A DNA stretch of 64,000 nt from Nectonema munidae (Eukaryota; Nematomorpha; Nectonematoida; Nectonematidae). Below the pieces are notes generated by a model. It was not told where the DNA came from. It did not search any database and saw only the letters and a list, made by a program, of their open reading frames with translations. Below, piece after piece: positions 59,596 through 64,000 of the stretch. The stretch is from contig JAUIRK010000420.1 of the NCBI GenBank assembly GCA_030549495.1, positions 2,501 to 66,500 on the forward strand, given 5' to 3'. The position numbers and the translations under genes are program-made. Within the stretch, counting starts at the first letter, position 1. Every line of letters starts with the position of its first letter.

Positions 59596-59690
59596 AAGTT
59601 TTTATCATTGAAAAGGCACATTGGGCCACTTGTATCGAACTATTAGGAAAGTAGGCGTAATGCGGGATCGAACACAAGTCCTGACATATT
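59596..59690 (-). repeat. SINE fragment, reverse orientation
   Basis: - strand: GTGTTCGATCCCGCATTACG, ATAGTTCGATACAAGTGGCC and CTTTTCAATGATAAAAAC, matching the SINE middle and tail. Confidence 0.6.
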
Positions 59691-61146
59691 AAAAGAATTT
59701 ATTTTAAAAACCGGTAGATGGCGTTAAAAATATAAATTTCGATTTTATGCATTATTTATTGTTGGAAACTTAATACTATCTTGAAAATTTTTACCTAAAT
59801 AAGTTAAACTCACTTTAAAGATTGATCTTTCGGTTTGTAGATTTTTTATAAAATTTCAGAAATTTGTTTCAATGTTTAGTGTGAACACGATTGTGTTCAA
59901 GTGGTCGGATGAGGGTCACAATATTCTTCAGTAGAGTATAAAAAAATTTGAGACTAAAAGTAAAATAGATGAGATATTAAAAAAGTTCTTCTTTATAAAC
60001 TTTATTAAATTATGAATAAAAGAAATGAAAATATTTTAATGACAATTAAAATACATTTTAGGAGAAACAAACCATTGAAATTTAGATTTAGTTCTTATGA
60101 AGTTTTGAGATTACATCTTGAGATTGCTCCAAAACTTAAAAAAATAATATAGATATAAATGCAATCACTGATAACATGTACATATAAAATGATTATTATA
60201 ATTACCTCTCAAAACTCAATTTTGAAATTAAAATCCTTTTTAAAAAATTTATAAGTAAGAAGTTTTAACACTACGAGGAACAATTTTAAATTGAAAAATT
60301 ACTGTATTCTTTCTAATAAATGACAGAAGGATATATATATATATATATATTGAAAAGAGTTTGTTTTTGAAAGAAACAAGTAGTGTGATATTATTATGAG
60401 ATTAGAAAAAATATGATGGATCCCATTTAATTCAGAGAAAGATCATTATATGTTAAAATTTAAACACTAACTTGGTAAACTATTATTATATATTTTTAAA
60501 TTATCTCATCTCCAATTGGATTAAAGTTGCATTACGAATTTTAGAAAATAGGGTGTCATAAAAACTAATCTCAAAATAATTCAACTAGGTTCCGAAACAG
60601 GTAAAATATTTTCAAAAAATTATTTAAATAGTTTTAATTAATGAGAACAATAAGGTTATTATAAAAATTATTTCTTCAAGGAAAATTAAAAACAAAAATT
60701 TCATAACTAGTAAAAAAAGTAAAAGTAAATTTATTTGATAATAAATGGAAATTTCAATTTGTAAAAACTTTTAAGCACTCATTCGAACATTTGGAAATAA
60801 ACTTTATGGGAGAAAAAATTCACAATTCGCAAAGGGTCGACCAGAGTAATGTGACCGGGAAATAAGAGAAAAGTTGTGCATATGATGAATGACTTGAGTG
60901 ACTTCATTTCGGATAGAAAACTTGAGTGGAGCTAAAAGGCCAAGAAGCCGCGTGATAACATCCAGACTCCAACATCATAAAAGGTAGAAGAACAGATAAA
61001 GCAACGTATGTGATATATAAATACATAGTTGAAAATATAACAACACATTAAGTTAATATACATAGAGAAAATCAAAAAAAAAATATATATATATATATAT
61101 ATCTCATAACCTGTACGGTTGAACGCGGGTAGACAACTTGCGTGTT

Positions 61147-61313
61147 ATCTCCAACCCGTATATTACGATGATTCTTCTCCAACCTGTATTCTACGATGAT
61201 TCATCTCCAAACTATATACTACAATGATTCATCTCCAACCTGTATACTACGATAATTCATCTCTAACCTGTATACTACGATGATTCATCTTCAACCTGTA
61301 TACTACGATGGTT
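61147..61313. repeat. 28-bp minisatellite, six units
   Basis: Unit ATCTCCAACCTGTATACTACGATG-like plus ATTC, six copies with a few changes. A stray half unit follows at about 61440-61470. Confidence 0.85.
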
Positions 61314-61319
61314 TCTATT

Positions 61320-61740
61320 CCATGTACAAATAACTAGGGAGACAATGTTCAACTTTCTGTTCACATTCTGCTAGATGTAAGATTTGATATACCTCATTCG
61401 GGGAGACGATGCTACATAAGTTATTACCTATATACATTATACCTGTATACTACGTTGGTTCATCTCCAACCTATATAATATATTTTATCAAATAATCAAA
61501 ATAAAATTCTGTAATCAAAGAATCGAAAAATATTCTTTAAAAAATCAAAAAATATCAAACTTTCTGTTCATATTTTGCTACCTCATACGATGTTACAAAA
61601 GTTATTACCTATACTTTGCAATTTCCACGATTTTAAATATTATATTTGTCGAATAATCAAAGAATCGAAAAATGTTCAAATCAAAAAATATTTATTCTTT
61701 TTAAATATATCGTTGGCTCCCCTTACTTTTAGTTTCGTGT
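61320..61740. other. AT-rich stretch with internal short repeats
   Basis: Repeats of AAAGAATCGAAAAAT and TTTCTGTTCATATTTTGCTA. No gene. Confidence 0.5.
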
Positions 61741-61769
61741 GTGCATAATTTGATAAAAATTAATTATTA

Positions 61770-62016
61770 AAGACTAGGTTTATCTTTCAATTTTAAAAAT
61801 TCGGCAAACGGACGAATTTAATAGATACTTTCCTTGGATATCGTAGACTATAGTTTAAACTACTGTTTCTGGGAACTATCCAGCTATCATACACGTCAGG
61901 TAGTTGATTTAAAAACAATTTATACACAAATATGGACATCTGAAGATTATAAATTTCTTTTGCTCTCAATAAACACTTTTTTGCACACACGACATCGAAA
62001 CTATCAGGTTCCGTCC
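61770..62016 (-). mobile_element. LINE reverse transcriptase C-terminal fragment
   Basis: The - strand frame 61990-61793 (65 residues; LQMSIFVYKLFLNQLPDVYD ...) resembles the region shortly before the C-terminus of CR1/RTE-like reverse transcriptases (MYKFxNNxLP). It is cut off on its N-terminal side by the piggyBac-type element at 62021. Confidence 0.55.
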
Positions 62017-62020
62017 TTAA

Positions 62021-64000
62021 CCCTATTAGTGCTGGGCAAAATTTGTCCGCTCAAGTGCTGGGGGGCGTAAAGTGCCCCCCCCCCCCATATTTTTCTCAGA
62101 GATTAATAAGTTTTTATAAATATTTTTAATGTTACATATATATTTCAACGATGCTGAATTCAGTGGTGATGTCCATTTTTTATCAAAATCAATCAAACCT
62201 GTCAAAAAATTGATTTATATTTGACAGCTCATCTCAAAAAGAAACTTTTTATCTAAAAAAGTATATAAAGTTTTTTACACATGTATATCCATTTTCAAGT
62301 TTGCTGAATTCAGTAGTGATATTCATTTTTTATGAAAATCAATCAAACCTGTCAAAAAATTAATCTAAATGTGACAGCTCATCTCAAAAAGGAACTTTTT
62401 ATCTAAATAAGTATATAAAGTTTTTTACACATGTATACCCATTTTCAAATATGCTGAATTCAGTGGTGATATTCATTTTTTATGAAAATCATTCAAACCT
62501 GTCAAAAAAGTGATTTACATATGACAACTCATCTCAAAAAAGAAACTTTTTATCTAAATAATTATATAATGTTTTTTACACGCATATACCCATTTTCAAG
62601 TAGGCTGTGTTTACTGGTTATATTCCTTTTTTTTTTATAAAAAATTAGTCAAACCTGACAAAATAATTTAAATATGACAGCCCATGTCAAAATTAAAATT
62701 TTGATTCTTTTAAAGTTTTTTATACATTTCAAGTATGCAGAATTTAATGGTGATGTTCATTTTTTATGAAATCAATAAAACCTGTCAAAAAATCGATTAA
62801 ACCTGTAAATCAATGTCAAATATATAAACATAAAAATATTTATGTTTTTTAATAATGTTAATATTAGATTTTTTCTGATGAATCATTCGTGATGTTGATT
62901 GTTCAATTACAAAAAGTTGTCAACGTTCTTCATCTAAAAAATTATCTCTTTGACACAAAAGGAAAAAGATGGACAAATTCAATTTAAATTAAAAATATCT
63001 TGATAGTGACTAAATTCTCACATATTGGCACCTGTGCCATTTTTGATAAATCTGACCTATTCTAAATTTTCAGATTTCCTACCCATCTTAGATAAATGTT
63101 AACTGTAATCCTAGATGATAGATTTAAATATTTTTCATTTGTTAAAGAGAAACTTTTTTTTCACAGTCAAAATCTTTTTTGAAGCATCTAATATTATATA
63201 ATTAAACCACTTCCTAGTTCATTAGAACATTGTAGATCTTCCATTTAGTCAAGATACATATTTTTTTTAATTATTTGTTTTGATCACATGTTCTCTTTTC
63301 AATTAGTTTTCAACTTGGTTCCTTCTCTCATACAAATTTTCAAAAGATTTTATAATACGTTTTATTTTTTTTTAATAAATATTTCATACCTAAGATGATT
63401 GTAGAAAGTATTATAAGCCAAAATATACAAAAAAAGTATATTTTTACTATATACCTAATATGCAGCCATTTTTTGAAATTTTTTTACATAACTGTTTTTC
63501 AGGCATACATTACTAATTCAATTGCCACTTCGAGATATTTTTTAACCGTATTATCCAAAATCCAGTACAGAAATAAAATAAGCATAGTCGATTTGGTATA
63601 AAACAGATATTTTATTTTTTTGAAAATATTTTTGAAAACAGTATCTAGAAGTAAACTGCAAATCTTATTCAAGCTTTCAGATATTTTAAAACCATAAATG
63701 CCAAACCTGAGTCCAAAAATGAAACCAGCATCTTCCATTTGGCATAAAAACACATATTTTATTTAAATTTCAAAAATATTTCTGTAGACATTAGACGTAA
63801 ATCGAAAATTTATTGACACTTTAAGACATTTAAAACCTCTAAATGCAAAAAATGATTTCAGAAATAAAAATTATCATGGTCGAATTGGTATAAAAACATA
63901 TATTTCATGTAAAATTAGAGAGAATATTTTGGGATATAGTTTTCAAACATAAACCGCAAATTTGATTGACACTAGCAGTAAAACCTCTAAATGCGAAAAC
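62021..64000. mobile_element. Inverted copy of the large piggyBac-type element, cut by the window end
   Basis: Begins TTAA then CCCTATTAGTGCTGGGCAAA, the same as the right end of the element at 7630, then the hairpin-like GGGGGGCGTAAAGTGCCCCC, the 150-bp array (62140-62780), the unique middle (about 62800-63480) and the first 170-bp units. It aligns in reverse with about 7630 down to 5400 of the first copy. The far end lies outside the window. Confidence 0.9.

Larger units (their letters stand above)
55950..60711 (-). mobile_element. 4.8-kb composite element with 250-bp inverted arms and piggyBac remains
   Basis: Arms 55950-56208 and 60461-60711 are long, near-identical inverted repeats (e.g. 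TGACACCCTATTTTCTAAAA / TTTTAGAAAATAGGGTGTCA). Between them lie a 150-bp tandem array (56926-57700), a duplicated 180-bp block (57738-58050), and - strand piggyBac transposase pieces (58520-59007). No TTAA was found at the arm ends. The array units are shared with the element at 4481-7630. Confidence 0.7.

Noticed and set aside
1-64000. CRISPR array, bacterial operon or prophage
   Set aside because: Spliced genes, a receptor kinase with signal peptide, SINEs and LINEs show animal nuclear DNA. The tandem repeats lack unique spacers of constant size.

Overview
The window is AT-rich metazoan nuclear DNA: spliced genes with GT-AG introns, a TGF-beta-superfamily receptor, and a dense load of DNA transposons (hAT, pogo/Tigger, piggyBac), decayed LINEs and tRNA-derived SINEs. 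Both host proteins are divergent from their vertebrate and insect relatives, which suggests a fast-evolving invertebrate. I cannot name the species or phylum. || Two host genes are well supported and face each other tail to tail. On the + strand, ten exons between 20558 and 47516 join in frame into a 532-residue proline dehydrogenase (PRODH), a mitochondrial enzyme of proline breakdown; its introns run from 69 bp to 5 kb and are full of transposon debris. On the - strand, 50526 to 48172 is one intronless 784-codon frame for a BMP type II receptor (BMPR2/wit-like) with signal peptide, cysteine-rich ectodomain, membrane span, kinase domain and a serine-rich tail. Its kinase has a DFN in place of DFG and a weakened glycine loop. 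|| Layout: 1-2288, microsatellite and a pogo remnant; 2289-9131, a ZBED-type hAT element carrying a pogo element, which itself carries two piggyBac-type elements (a nested stack); 9140-11063, a second hAT remnant, a LINE tail and a deleted hAT copy; 12505-14050, a broken member of an uncharacterised multi-copy invertebrate protein family; 14317-19900, small MITE-like elements, 42-bp repeats, a SINE and a possible FLYWCH fragment; 20558-47516, PRODH; 48172-50526, BMPR2-like; 50527-55949, SINEs and a 119-bp TTAA mini-element; 55950-60711, a 4.8-kb unit with 250-bp inverted arms and piggyBac transposase remains; 61147-61313, a minisatellite; 62021 to the end, the inverted second copy of the large piggyBac-type element found at 4481-7630, here inserted in a LINE tail. 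|| The most notable mobile structure is that piggyBac-type family: TTAA target, CCCTATTAG ends, asymmetric terminal spacing like the classical piggyBac element, hairpins next to the ends, and subterminal arrays of about 150-bp and 170-bp units. The two host genes have no obvious functional link.
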